DNA of 17,798 nucleotides from an uncultured Hungatella sp. Lineage in GTDB: Bacteria > Bacillota > Clostridia > Lachnospirales > Lachnospiraceae. The notes under the pieces are model-generated. The model was not told the DNA's origin. It ran no database searches and was given only the letters and a program-made list of their open reading frames with translations. Shown here piece after piece: positions 1 through 6,306 of this stretch (positions are counted from its first letter, which is position 1; every line of letters starts with the position of its first letter). The position numbers and the translations under genes are program-made. The stretch is taken from positions 1 to 17,798 of the forward strand of contig CAJUPQ010000075.1 of the NCBI GenBank assembly GCA_910588505.1, in the 5' to 3' direction.

Positions 1-891
1 AATGACGGCGAAGGCCAGGTGGCCCTGTCCTACAAGAGGCTGGCTGCCGACCGGGGCAACAAGCGGCTGGAGGAGGCCTTTAACAACCAGGAGGTGCTGA
101 CCGCAAAGGTGGCGCAGGTTCTGGAGGGCGGCCTTAGCGTTGTGGTGGAGGAGACCAGAGTGTTTATCCCCGCAAGCCTGGTGTCCGATTCCTATGAAAG
201 GGATCTGACAAAATACGCGGGTCAGGAGATTGAGTTTGTGATCACGGAGTTCAATCCCAGAAGAAGAAGGATCATCGGCGACAGAAAGCAGCTGATGGTG
301 GCCAGAAAGGCTGAGATGCAGAAGGCCCTGTTTGAGCGGATCCAGATCGGCGACAGGGTGGAGGGCGTTGTGAAGAATGTGACAGACTTCGGCGCGTTCA
401 TCGACCTTGGCGGCGCGGACGGCCTGCTGCACATCTCCGAGATGTCCTGGGGCCGTGTGGAGAATCCGAAGAAGGTGTTTAAGACCGGCGAGAAGCTGGT
501 GACCATGATCAAGGATATTAACGGCGAGAAGATCGCTTTGAGCCTTAAGTTCCCGGAGGCCAACCCATGGGCCGACGCCGCTATGAAGTACGGCGCGGGC
601 AATGTGGTTGTGGGCAGAGTGGCCCGCATGACAGATTTCGGCGCTTTTGTGGAGCTGGAACCGGGCGTGGATGCTCTGCTGCATGTATCCCAGATCTCCA
701 GGGAGCACGTGGAGAAGCCTGCTGACGTTCTGTCCATCGGTCAGGAGATCGAGGCTAAGATTGTTGACTTTAACGAGGCAGACAGGAAGATCAGCCTGAG
801 CATGAAGGCTCTTCAGATGCAGCCGGTGCAGGAGTATGATGACGATGTGGTGGACGTAGATGTGGAGGCCATGGCAGCGGAGGAGTATTAA
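1..891 (+). CDS. rpsA: 30S ribosomal protein S1-type protein, C-terminal part (5' end outside window)
   Basis: The reading frame is open from the first base, so the gene begins upstream; the GTG at 19 lies inside an S1 domain and is not a start. The visible part holds the end of one S1 (OB-fold) domain and three further ones, near visible residues 37-100, 115-185 and 200-275. The last two carry the typical VTDFGAF / MTDFGAFVEL and GLLHISE / ALLHVSQ motifs. The tail is acidic (EYDDDVVDVDV). S1 proteins bind single-stranded mRNA and help its loading on the 30S subunit. In many Clostridia the S1 domains are fused behind IspH (HMBPP reductase); whether that is so here cannot be seen. A terminator follows at 948. 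Confidence 0.88.
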   Translation, partial: NDGEGQVALSYKRLAADRGNKRLEEAFNNQEVLTAKVAQVLEGGLSVVVEETRVFIPASLVSDSYERDLTKYAGQEIEFVITEFNPRRRRIIGDRKQLMVARKAEMQKALFERIQIGDRVEGVVKNVTDFGAFIDLGGADGLLHISEMSWGRVENPKKVFKTGEKLVTMIKDINGEKIALSLKFPEANPWADAAMKYGAGNVVVGRVARMTDFGAFVELEPGVDALLHVSQISREHVEKPADVLSIGQEIEAKIVDFNEADRKISLSMKALQMQPVQEYDDDVVDVDVEAMAAEEY

Positions 892-947
892 GCTGCGGAC
901 TGATACGGGATGCGGGATATCCGGATGACGGAAAAGCAGGAGTTTGA

Positions 948-977
948 ACCGCCGGCCTTTGGGCTGGCGGTCTTTTT
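948..977 (+). terminator. Rho-independent terminator after S1 gene
   Basis: The ACCGCCGGCC arm at 948-957 pairs with the GGCTGGCGGT region at 962-971 with one G-T pair, followed by a T-rich run to 977. It lies 57 nt after the S1 stop and before the receiver gene. Confidence 0.85.
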
Positions 978-1041
978 GCGGTATGGCGGGTGTGGAAGGC
1001 GCGTCCGTTTCGTGTCGGACAGGATTTGTGGAGGGATATAT

Positions 1042-1449
1042 ATGGACATCAAGGTCATTGTAGTGGACAATTCGCCGGAGCTTAAGGAGCGGCTGACTTC
1101 CATTCTCCGCGCCATGGAGGGCGTGGAGTTTTTGGGGAGTTTTGACGACGCTGTGGCGGCTATGCAGTTTGTGGAGGAGAATCCGGTGGATCTGGTGTTC
1201 TCCGATGTGGTGATGCCGGAGATCAGCGGGATCACCTTGGCTTCCATGATCTATGAGAGGGAGGTTCACCCGGAGGTGGTGCTTCTGTCAGGGATTCCGG
1301 GGTTTTCCCTGGAGGCGTGGAAGATTCGGGCTTTTGGTTTTATCATCAAGCCCTACACCAGGGCCCAGATCGGGGATATGATTAAGAAGTACCGTTTGGC
1401 GGTGAAGGAGGGGCTTCTTAACAGGGATGTGGTGTATCAGGGGGCGTAA
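1042..1449 (+). CDS. Stand-alone response-regulator receiver (CheY-like), 135 aa
   Basis: This is a single receiver domain with no output domain. Phosphoacceptor Asp55 sits in FSDVVMPE, Ser83 takes the Thr/Ser switch position (LLSG) and Lys103 is the conserved lysine (IIKPY). The acidic pocket near residue 9 reads VVDNS, so only one of the usual two acidic residues is present. The ATG at 1042 is chosen because a GGAGG-like site (1030-1034) precedes it and because an upstream start at 910 would run through the S1 terminator. No kinase gene is next to it. About 20 residues follow the last helix without a DNA-binding fold. It could act in a phosphorelay or by protein contact; the target is unknown. 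Confidence 0.85.
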   Translation: MDIKVIVVDNSPELKERLTSILRAMEGVEFLGSFDDAVAAMQFVEENPVDLVFSDVVMPEISGITLASMIYEREVHPEVVLLSGIPGFSLEAWKIRAFGFIIKPYTRAQIGDMIKKYRLAVKEGLLNRDVVYQGA

Positions 1450-1528
1450 GGAAGGGGCAGAGTACGCTTGGAAACTCAGTCAGGGCATGGTGCGTGGGGA
1501 GTTTCTGAGAGTGCTCGATAGATGTATG

Positions 1529-1576
1529 GAGGATATCAGTCGGAGGTTTTTGCCTTTGGGTGATGTCCTCTTTTTT
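1529..1576 (+). terminator. Rho-independent terminator after receiver gene
   Basis: GAGGATATCA (1529-1538) pairs with TGATGTCCTC (1561-1570) through one wobble pair, followed directly by six T. It lies 80 nt past the receiver stop. The rest of 1577-1690 holds no convincing gene. Confidence 0.75.
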
Positions 1577-1695
1577 GAGAGGGGCTGGTCTCATCTCCAT
1601 GGCATAAATTCACCCGGACAGGACATCTCTCCTTCTCTGGCTGGCCCCACGACTCCCCCCCACCTTTTGCTCACTCAATAATCCCCCCAATTTAG

Positions 1696-1864
1696 ATCAT
1701 GTACTCTCGGAATCTCTCTTGCACCTGCTTTTGTGGCTGATTTTCCGCCAGATGCGCATAAATTTAATCAACGTACGTTCCACGTACGCCTCATAAATTT
1801 ATGCGCATCTGACAACAAATCATCTCACAAAATCAGGCACAAAGAGACTCCGAGAGTACATGAT
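1696..1864. repeat. 169-bp interrupted near-palindrome centred at 1780
   Basis: Outer arms (ATCATGTACTCTCGGA at the left, TCCGAGAGTACATGAT at the right) pair perfectly over 16 bp. The middle part is imperfect. An inner perfect 18-bp arm follows (1749-1766 with 1794-1811, core AGATGCGCATAAATTTA). A CGTACG/CGTACG tip (1772-1777 with 1783-1788) closes a TTCCA loop. All three pairings share the same centre, so a single long hairpin or cruciform can form. There is no ORF inside and no clear target-site duplication. It could be a MITE-like element; the family is not recognised. Confidence 0.85.
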
Positions 1865-1919
1865 ATTCCGTGAATCGTACCAAACAGCGCGGATAGAGTT
1901 ATCCAAATATATAAAATGC

Positions 1920-1948
1920 TTGACAAACAATATTATATAATATATAAT
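1920..1948 (+). promoter_or_regulatory. SigA-type promoter for the padR operon
   Basis: TTGACA at 1920-1925 and TATAAT at 1943-1948 have an optimal 17-bp spacer. Transcription would start near 1955, about 58 nt before padR. Confidence 0.85.
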
Positions 1949-1971
1949 ATAGAAAAAGAAACAATATTATA
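1925..1971 (+). promoter_or_regulatory. Candidate PadR operator: duplicated 13-bp AT-rich box
   Basis: AAACAATATTATA occurs at 1925-1937, in the promoter spacer, and again at 1959-1971, just past the start site; the offset is 34 bp. A perfect 14-bp palindrome (ATATTATATAATAT, 1930-1943) overlaps the first copy. Placement over and after a promoter directly ahead of a PadR gene suggests autorepression. The binding is inferred. Confidence 0.5.
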
Positions 1972-2012
1972 AATGAAACCCATTAACAGACCAAGAGACA
2001 AGGAGTGGAGTG

Positions 2013-2342
2013 ATGGTATTTAACACAGGCGCGGCCCTTTTGGACGCCATTGTCCTTGCGGTGGTGTCAAGGACCATAAAGGGAACCTATGGCTACAAGA
2101 TAACGCAGGATGTGAGGGGGGCCATAGAGATTTCGGAGTCAACGCTTTACCCGGTTCTGCGAAGGCTCTTGAAGGAGGACTGCCTGGAGGTGTATGACCT
2201 TGCCATTGACGGCAGGAACCGAAGGTATTACCGTATCACGGAGAAGGGACGGATACAGCTGAATCTGTACCGGGGCGAGTGGGCTGTGTATTCCGGGAAA
2301 ATCTCACGTATATTGGAGGAGCAGAGTGATGAACAGAAATGA
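2013..2342 (+). CDS. PadR-family transcriptional regulator, 109 aa
   Basis: This is a small winged-helix protein of the PadR N-terminal type. It contains GTYGYKITQDV, the recognition-helix region SESTLYPVLRRLLKEDCLE and the wing GRNRRYYRITEKG. PadR proteins of this size act as homodimeric repressors that often sense membrane-active compounds. ATG 2013 is preferred to GTG 2010 because AGGAG (2001-2005) is 7 nt ahead of it. It is the first gene of a four-gene cluster and overlaps the next gene by 14 nt, so translational coupling is likely. It probably represses its own strong promoter at 1920. The effector is unknown. Confidence 0.9.
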   Translation: MVFNTGAALLDAIVLAVVSRTIKGTYGYKITQDVRGAIEISESTLYPVLRRLLKEDCLEVYDLAIDGRNRRYYRITEKGRIQLNLYRGEWAVYSGKISRILEEQSDEQK

Positions 2343-3117
2343 GTTTATGGAAAGGCTGGAGTATCTTTTGTCAGATATCCCCCAGGAGGAGAAGGCGGAC
2401 GCCATTGCCTATTACCGGGATTACCTGGAGGAGGCGGGGGATGATGTGGGGAAGGCTATCCAGGATTTTGGCAGTCCGGAGCGGATCGCGGCTATGATTC
2501 GGTCAGAGCTGGCGGGGAATCTGGAGGACGGCGGGGAATTTACGGAGCGGGGCTATGAGGATGAGCGGTTTCGGGACCCAAGCTACCAGGTGGCCAAACG
2601 GCTTGATCTGCCGGAGGAGGGGGAAAAAGACCCGTCCGGGAGTGGGTGGCAGCAGGCTTCGGGCGGCGGCTTTGGGCAGGGGCAGCAGGGGGCGAGCCAG
2701 AAAGATCAGGGGGGAGGACAGAGGAAGTTTCGAACCAGCGGCCCCCTAAAGATCGTGTTGTGGGTGATCTTGTTTTTTGTCATGGCGCCGATTTTGGTGG
2801 GCGTGGGCGGGACTTTGACAGGGCTGTTTGCCGGAGCTCTGGGGCTGTTGGTTGGGCTTATCGTGCTTCTGGCAGTGCTGACAGTTGCTCTTCTTTTGGC
2901 AGGAGCGGGACTGTGTGTGGTGGGGATTTTGGCCATGGTGCATTGGGTGGCCAGCGGGCTTTTGATGTTTGGCGCCGGCGTGGTGGTCATAGGACTGGGG
3001 CTTTTGAGCCTTATGGTGTCCATCTTATTTTACGGAAAGTTCATACCATGGTTAATTCGGGCAATTGTTGACGCTCTTGGAAGGCTGATTCATGGAAGGA
3101 GGAAGGAGAAGTTATGA
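2329..3117 (+). CDS. HAAS/DUF1700-domain membrane protein, 262 aa
   Basis: The N-terminal ~60 residues (MNRNEFMERLEYLLSDIP, then EKADAIAYYRDYLEEAGDD and FGSPERIAAMIRSEL) match the HAAS/DUF1700 helical domain that usually accompanies PadR regulators. A hydrophilic Gly/Gln-rich linker (about residues 80-137) comes next, then a hydrophobic C-terminal half with about four membrane spans (roughly 142-240). The ATG at 2329 has GGAGGA 8 nt upstream. The stop overlaps the start of the next gene (ATGA). In this cluster type the HAAS domain is thought to pass membrane state to the PadR protein; that role is inferred from the family. Confidence 0.85.
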   Translation: MNRNEFMERLEYLLSDIPQEEKADAIAYYRDYLEEAGDDVGKAIQDFGSPERIAAMIRSELAGNLEDGGEFTERGYEDERFRDPSYQVAKRLDLPEEGEKDPSGSGWQQASGGGFGQGQQGASQKDQGGGQRKFRTSGPLKIVLWVILFFVMAPILVGVGGTLTGLFAGALGLLVGLIVLLAVLTVALLLAGAGLCVVGILAMVHWVASGLLMFGAGVVVIGLGLLSLMVSILFYGKFIPWLIRAIVDALGRLIHGRRKEKL

Positions 3118-4109
3118 AAGGCTGGGTAAAAGGAATGATCATAGGGGCTGTGGCCTGCATCGGCACAGGAACCGTGCTGTGCATGGGCGCATGGGCCATG
3201 GGAGGCAGATTTGCCTATTTTCGGAATAGAGGTTATGGGCTCGCAAAGTTTGAGGATGAGAGGGAAGCCCTGGAGGAGATGGCCAGGGCAGACAGGGAGA
3301 GGGAGGAAGCGGCTTATGAGGCGGAAGCTGTCATAGAGGAAGAAGGAGCGCCGGACAGGTCTGTAGGCGCGGGACAGGATGGGGCTTTGGGGACAAAGGC
3401 AGCGGTGTCTGGCGGCCAGGCAAAGTCAGGGGCCACGGTGGTGAGGCAGCTGGAGATCGAGGTGGCCGGAGGTCTTGTTGAGATCGTGGCGGACCCGTCC
3501 ACGGACCAGATCGTGGTCACCAGCAGCGATGAGGATTACCGGTGCCGCCAGGAACTGGATGAGGATAAGCTTGAGATCTATGTGGGGCTTAATACAGGGA
3601 TGGATTTTTGGGACGCGGACAGCTGGATAGACGGCAGCCTTTGGAAGGACTGGGTCGAGGATTTAGATGAGGAAAAGCCTGCTGCCCAGATCCGGATCCC
3701 TGCAGGCGCGAATTTCCGCCAGGTGGATCTGGCGGTAAAGGCCGGAGAGATATCCATGAGCCAAGTGACGGCAGAGAAGCTGGATCTGGAGGTAAAGGCC
3801 GGGTATCTGGAAGTGTCGGGCGGCGCGGTTCAGGAGCTGGATGGGGAGTGCAAGGCTGGGGAATTGATCTATGAGGGTCAGGTAGGCCGGGAGATGGAGG
3901 CAGAGTGCAATGCCGGAAGTATCCAGTATCGGATAGAGGGAAGCCAGGAGGATTTCTGGTACCAGGTGGAGGCTGCGGCCGGCTCCATCCTCATAGACGG
4001 GCAGGAGAAGGGCGTTTTGAACCGGGAGAGCGTCATCGAGAACCCTGGGGCGGCGAAAAAGGCCAAACTGGAGTGCACAACAGGTGCTATTGACGTGTCG
4101 TTTCAATAA
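3114..4109 (+). CDS. DUF4097-type membrane-anchored beta-repeat protein, 331 aa
   Basis: It has one N-terminal membrane segment (about residues 5-30, GMIIGAVACIGTGTVLCMG). A Glu/Ala-rich, coiled-coil-like stretch (45-80) and a linker follow. From about residue 105 there is a beta-rich domain with short repeats (VKAGEISMSQV, VKAGYLEVSGG, CKAGELIYEG, CNAGSIQYRI) typical of DUF4097, the putative adhesin or LiaX-like beta-helix family. The start overlaps the previous stop in an ATGA junction. It is probably exposed outside the membrane and part of an envelope-sensing module with the flanking PadR, HAAS and PspC proteins. The exact ligand is unknown. Confidence 0.82.
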   Translation: MKGWVKGMIIGAVACIGTGTVLCMGAWAMGGRFAYFRNRGYGLAKFEDEREALEEMARADREREEAAYEAEAVIEEEGAPDRSVGAGQDGALGTKAAVSGGQAKSGATVVRQLEIEVAGGLVEIVADPSTDQIVVTSSDEDYRCRQELDEDKLEIYVGLNTGMDFWDADSWIDGSLWKDWVEDLDEEKPAAQIRIPAGANFRQVDLAVKAGEISMSQVTAEKLDLEVKAGYLEVSGGAVQELDGECKAGELIYEGQVGREMEAECNAGSIQYRIEGSQEDFWYQVEAAAGSILIDGQEKGVLNRESVIENPGAAKKAKLECTTGAIDVSFQ

Positions 4110-4133
4110 ATATTTTACGAGAGGAGTGTTTTT

Positions 4134-4325
4134 ATGGATTTCGGAAAGAAGCTTTACAGGTCAGGCAGTAACCGCATGCTCTGCGGAGTGTGCGGAGGCA
4201 TCGGCGAGTACCTGAACATAGATCCTACGTTGGTCAGGCTTGTGTGGGCGATCTTTGCCTGCACAGGGGCGGGGACTCTGGCGTACTTTGTGGCTGCTAT
4301 CATCATCCCGCCGGACAATTTCTGA
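4134..4325 (+). CDS. PspC-domain membrane protein, 63 aa
   Basis: This is a single PspC domain with KLYRSGSNRMLCGVCGGIGEYL and NIDPTLVRLVWAIFA, then one hydrophobic helix ending IIIPP. The length is typical for stand-alone clostridial PspC proteins. Its ribosome site is GAGGAG, 24 nt behind the DUF4097 stop. PspC proteins act at the membrane in envelope stress. Here it closes the padR operon. No canonical terminator follows, so some transcript may continue into the spore protein gene. Confidence 0.9.
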   Translation: MDFGKKLYRSGSNRMLCGVCGGIGEYLNIDPTLVRLVWAIFACTGAGTLAYFVAAIIIPPDNF

Positions 4326-4328
4326 TGG

Positions 4329-4356
4329 GAATAGGATAAGGGAAAACGGGTATACT
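4329..4356 (+). promoter_or_regulatory. Tentative SigmaG-type promoter for the SASP gene
   Basis: GAATA (4329-4333), a 17-bp gap and TATACTC (4351-4357) resemble the SigmaG pattern GHATR-N18-CATNNTA with two mismatches in the -10 element. The assignment leans on the gene downstream being a SASP. Confidence 0.35.
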
Positions 4357-4388
4357 CTCTAGTGAATTGAGGAAAGGAGTATACCCGT
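4346..4388 (+). repeat. 12-bp inverted repeat around the SASP ribosome-binding site
   Basis: ACGGGTATACTC (4346-4357) is perfectly complementary to GAGTATACCCGT (4377-4388), with a 19-nt loop. The right arm covers the end of the AAAGGAG site (4373-4379) and stops 4 nt before the ATG. There is no T run, so it is not a terminator. Confidence 0.7.
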
Positions 4389-4392
4389 AATT

Positions 4393-4617
4393 ATGTCTAA
4401 GAAGAAGAATGAAAAGCCTTTTGACCCCGCCAGCTTGAAGACGCCGGAGGAGCTGCTGAAATTTGAGATTGCCACGGAGCTGGGGTTAAGTGATAAAGTG
4501 ATGGAGAATGGATGGCGCAGCCTGACGGCAAAGGAGAGCGGAAGGATCGGAGGGCTTATGACCAAACGGAAGCGAGAGTTAAAGCGGGAGGCGCTTAAAG
4601 AGGACGAGATGGCGTAA
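4393..4617 (+). CDS. Alpha/beta-type small acid-soluble spore protein, 74 aa
   Basis: The order LLKFEIATELGL, ENGWRSLTAKESGRIGG, LMTKRKREL matches the two conserved blocks of alpha/beta SASPs. KFEIATE is the site normally cut by the GPR protease at germination, and GRIGG-MTKR is the second DNA-binding helix. These proteins coat forespore DNA and shield it from UV and heat. The N-terminal arm is short and lysine-rich, and the C-terminal arm is unusually charged (KREALKEDEMA). The ribosome site AAAGGAG is 13 nt away, longer than usual, and partly inside an inverted repeat. Expression in the forespore under SigmaG is expected from the family. Confidence 0.82.
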   Translation: MSKKKNEKPFDPASLKTPEELLKFEIATELGLSDKVMENGWRSLTAKESGRIGGLMTKRKRELKREALKEDEMA

Positions 4618-4672
4618 AGGATTTGGGAGGTTGGTTGGAACGCTTATACGGGAGGGGAGCCCTGAGATCAAG

Positions 4673-4774
4673 ATGGTGATGGAGGGGCTTTTGCGGGGAG
4701 AATACCTGTGTGCGGCTCTTGACCGGCAGATCATTTTTAGCCAGCTGGATCAGGGGACGCCGCAGAGCGTGTAA
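4673..4774 (+). CDS. Possible 33-aa ORF or gene remnant after the SASP gene
   Basis: ATG 4673 to TAA 4772-4774 encodes a short peptide with EGLLRGEYLCAALDRQIIF. The frame stays open upstream to the SASP end (TLIREGSPEIK precedes it), so it may be a decayed piece of a longer gene. A GGAGGGG run at 4651-4657 is too far away for a good ribosome site. No family was recognised. Confidence 0.2.
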   Translation: MVMEGLLRGEYLCAALDRQIIFSQLDQGTPQSV

Positions 4775-4813
4775 CGCGTTCCTCAAGGCCCTTCTGTCGG
4801 ATGATCGGGGTAA

Positions 4814-4937
4814 CAGTTCAGGTAGGTCTGCACGTCCGCGCTAACCGTGCGAAAACGTAATGGCAACAGACATCCGGCCCCATCGCCAAGCGATTTTCAT
4901 GGCCGGATGCGTAACCGTTCAAGGGTTATCTGAACTG
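4814..4937 (+). other. Predicted cloverleaf-like structured element upstream of tRNA-Leu
   Basis: An outer stem (4814-4824 with 4927-4937, 11 bp with one wobble) encloses three arms. Arm one is GTCTG/CAGAC (4826-4830 with 4866-4870), holding a CACG/CGTG hairpin. Arm two is CATCCGGCC/GGCCGGATG (4871-4879 with 4901-4909), with an inner ATCGC-CAA-GCGAT hairpin. Arm three is TAACC/GGTTA (4912-4916 with 4924-4928), whose last bases compete with the outer stem. There is no ORF. It could be a small RNA or an intergenic repeat; I do not recognise the family. Confidence 0.55.
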
Positions 4938-4954
4938 CGGCTAATCGGGAGCGG

Positions 4955-4982
4955 GTGATGAAATTTGCAGTGATGAAATTTG
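4955..4982 (+). repeat. 13-bp tandem repeat upstream of tRNA-Leu promoter
   Basis: GTGATGAAATTTG occurs at 4955-4967 and 4970-4982 with a 15-bp period, ending 13 bp before the -35 box of the tRNA promoter. Confidence 0.8.
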
Positions 4983-4995
4983 TAAAAAATTATAC

Positions 4996-5024
4996 TTGCC
5001 AAAACAGGAGAATTGTGTTAGAAT
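4996..5024 (+). promoter_or_regulatory. Promoter of tRNA-Leu
   Basis: TTGCCA (4996-5001), a 17-bp spacer and TAGAAT (5019-5024), with an extended TGT just ahead of the -10 box. The start would fall about 15 nt before the tRNA. Confidence 0.75.
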
Positions 5025-5046
5025 AACATTCGTTGCAGGAAGTTAA

Positions 5047-5129
5047 GCCGGCCTGTCGGAATGGCAGACGAGGTGGACTCAAAATCCATTGGTAGCGATA
5101 CCGTGCGGGTTCAAGTCCCGCGGCCGGCA
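5047..5129 (+). tRNA. tRNA-Leu (anticodon CAA)
   Basis: The acceptor stem GCCGGCC (5047-5053) pairs with GGCCGGC (5122-5128), with discriminator A5129. The D-arm region is GTCGGAATGGCAGAC. The anticodon loop CTCAAAA (5078-5084) gives CAA, which reads UUG. A long class II variable arm is followed by T arm GCGGG-TTCAAGT-CCCGC (5105-5121). The 3' CCA is not encoded. It stands alone between its own promoter and terminator. Confidence 0.96.
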
Positions 5130-5147
5130 CTCCTTGGCAGGGGCGAG

Positions 5148-5190
5148 TCGCCAAATCTTCAGTTGAGTTGAGGATTTGGCGATTTTTCTT
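5148..5190 (+). terminator. Rho-independent terminator of tRNA-Leu
   Basis: TCGCCAAATC (5148-5157) pairs with GATTTGGCGA (5173-5182), followed by TTTTTCTT. Confidence 0.92.
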
Positions 5191-5260
5191 TGTGGTTTCA
5201 TGAGAGCGGCGGTTTGGGGTGTGGATCGCCCCATGGCGGCAGATCGCTCTTTTTAAGTAT

Positions 5261-5294
5261 GTAAAACAGCGGGACAATTTCCCGCTGTTTTTAC
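5261..5294 (-). terminator. Terminator of the Sir2-family gene
   Basis: AAAACAGCGGGA (5263-5274) and the CCCGCTGTTTTT region (5281-5292) form a hairpin flanked by A and T runs on both sides. It lies 17 nt past the minus-strand stop and could also work from the plus strand. Confidence 0.8.
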
Positions 5295-5310
5295 AAAGGT
5301 ACACAAACGA

Positions 5311-6042
5311 TCATGTCAGTTTCGGCAGAACATTCTTGGGGTGATCCAGGATGACCATGCTGGCGGAGTAGTCCATGTAGTGGGATTTCTTGTGGATGAT
5401 GACCAGCCAGCGCCCATTGAAATATTTGATGTAGTGGCTGAATACCTCGGAGTCCAGGGCTGTGCCCAGAAGGAGCAGGGCGTCGGCTTTTCCGATCTCC
5501 AATGTGGTCTTTGTCATCCTCTGGCTGTCCACCATCTCGCCGAAGAGGGATACCAGGGGACGCACGGGGATGTTGCAGTGCTCGCACAGAGGGACTGTGC
5601 GCTTGGAATTCTTTATATATTCCAGAGGGTATGTCTTCTTGCAGCGGGGGCAGTGGTTGTCGTAGATGGTGCCGTGGAGGTTGATCACGTTCTTGCAGCC
5701 GCCTCTGCGGGGGATATCGTAAATGTTGCTGGTGATGGTGCAGTGGAGATGGCCGTTCTGCTCTAAGGCGGCCAGGGCAGGTCCTGAGGCGGTCAGTTCA
5801 GGTGGAAAATCCAGCATCTCGTTGCGGTAAAAGGTGAAGAAAAGTTCCGGGCGGGTGTTGTAGAAGCCGCTGGTGTACAGCTCGTCGGAGCAGTAGCCGT
5901 ATTTCTCCTCTATGGCATAGGCCTTTTCCTGCTTCTTTACGCCGATAAAACCGCCTTCCTCCATCATGCCGGAGCCGCACAGGGCCACCGTGTAGCGGCT
6001 GTTGTCCAGGATTTTTTGTAATAGGATAATCTTGTCATCCAT
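5311..6042 (-). CDS. Divergent Sir2-family NAD-dependent deacylase, 243 aa
   Basis: The Sir2 landmarks are in order: an NAD-loop GSG (residues 23-25, LCGSGMM), TSNIYD at 104-109 where sirtuins have TQNIDG, catalytic His123 in INLHGTIY, four zinc cysteines (C131, C134, C153, C156), RPLVSLFGE (161-169) and LLLGTAL. The usual Arg of the PDFR loop is not visible, and the Asp of NID is Tyr108. Fold and zinc site are therefore kept, while several NAD-contacting residues differ. The ATG at 6042 (MDDK) has GAAAGGGG upstream; a longer frame to 6129 lacks such a site. It is transcribed alone, with a TATAAT at 6107-6112 (minus strand). It could deacylate proteins or use NAD in another way. Confidence 0.82.
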   Translation of the reverse strand: MDDKIILLQKILDNSRYTVALCGSGMMEEGGFIGVKKQEKAYAIEEKYGYCSDELYTSGFYNTRPELFFTFYRNEMLDFPPELTASGPALAALEQNGHLHCTITSNIYDIPRRGGCKNVINLHGTIYDNHCPRCKKTYPLEYIKNSKRTVPLCEHCNIPVRPLVSLFGEMVDSQRMTKTTLEIGKADALLLLGTALDSEVFSHYIKYFNGRWLVIIHKKSHYMDYSASMVILDHPKNVLPKLT

Positions 6043-6106
6043 TGTTAGTTCCCCTTTCAAATTTGTACATGATTTGGGTAGCAATAAGTCTGTGATGAAT
6101 AAGTTT

Positions 6107-6112
6107 ATTATA
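6107..6112 (-). promoter_or_regulatory. Probable -10 box for the Sir2-family gene
   Basis: TATAAT on the minus strand sits about 65 nt upstream of the chosen start in an AT-rich stretch. No good -35 box was found at 16-18 bp. Confidence 0.4.
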
Positions 6113-6230
6113 CTACATATTTTATACAAAATCCACAGAAAATTAGAGAAAATATGGCAAATTATCGAAAAGTTGACGGCGATATCGGAGATTTTGTCGT
6201 AATTAGGTTGTAGATATTCTGATTGTGGGC

Positions 6231-6258
6231 TTTACATGTGTGGTTTCTTTTGTATAAT
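6231..6258 (+). promoter_or_regulatory. Promoter of the short gene at 6307
   Basis: TTTACA (6231-6236), a 16-bp spacer and TATAAT (6253-6258). The leader is about 40 nt and ends in a G-rich ribosome site (AGGGGGG). Confidence 0.75.
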
Positions 6259-6306
6259 AGAGACAGATGTAAAAGCAGATGCAACAGGTCTGTAGGGGGG
6301 ACAAAT

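Noticed and set aside
910..1041. A longer start for the receiver protein at 910
   Set aside because: It would run through the S1 terminator hairpin. ATG 1042 has a proper ribosome site and begins the receiver fold.
1696..1864. An insertion sequence
   Set aside because: No transposase frame exists inside or near the palindrome; at most it is a non-autonomous element.
4346..4388. A terminator for the padR operon
   Set aside because: The inverted repeat has no T run on the plus strand and its right arm overlaps the next gene's ribosome site.
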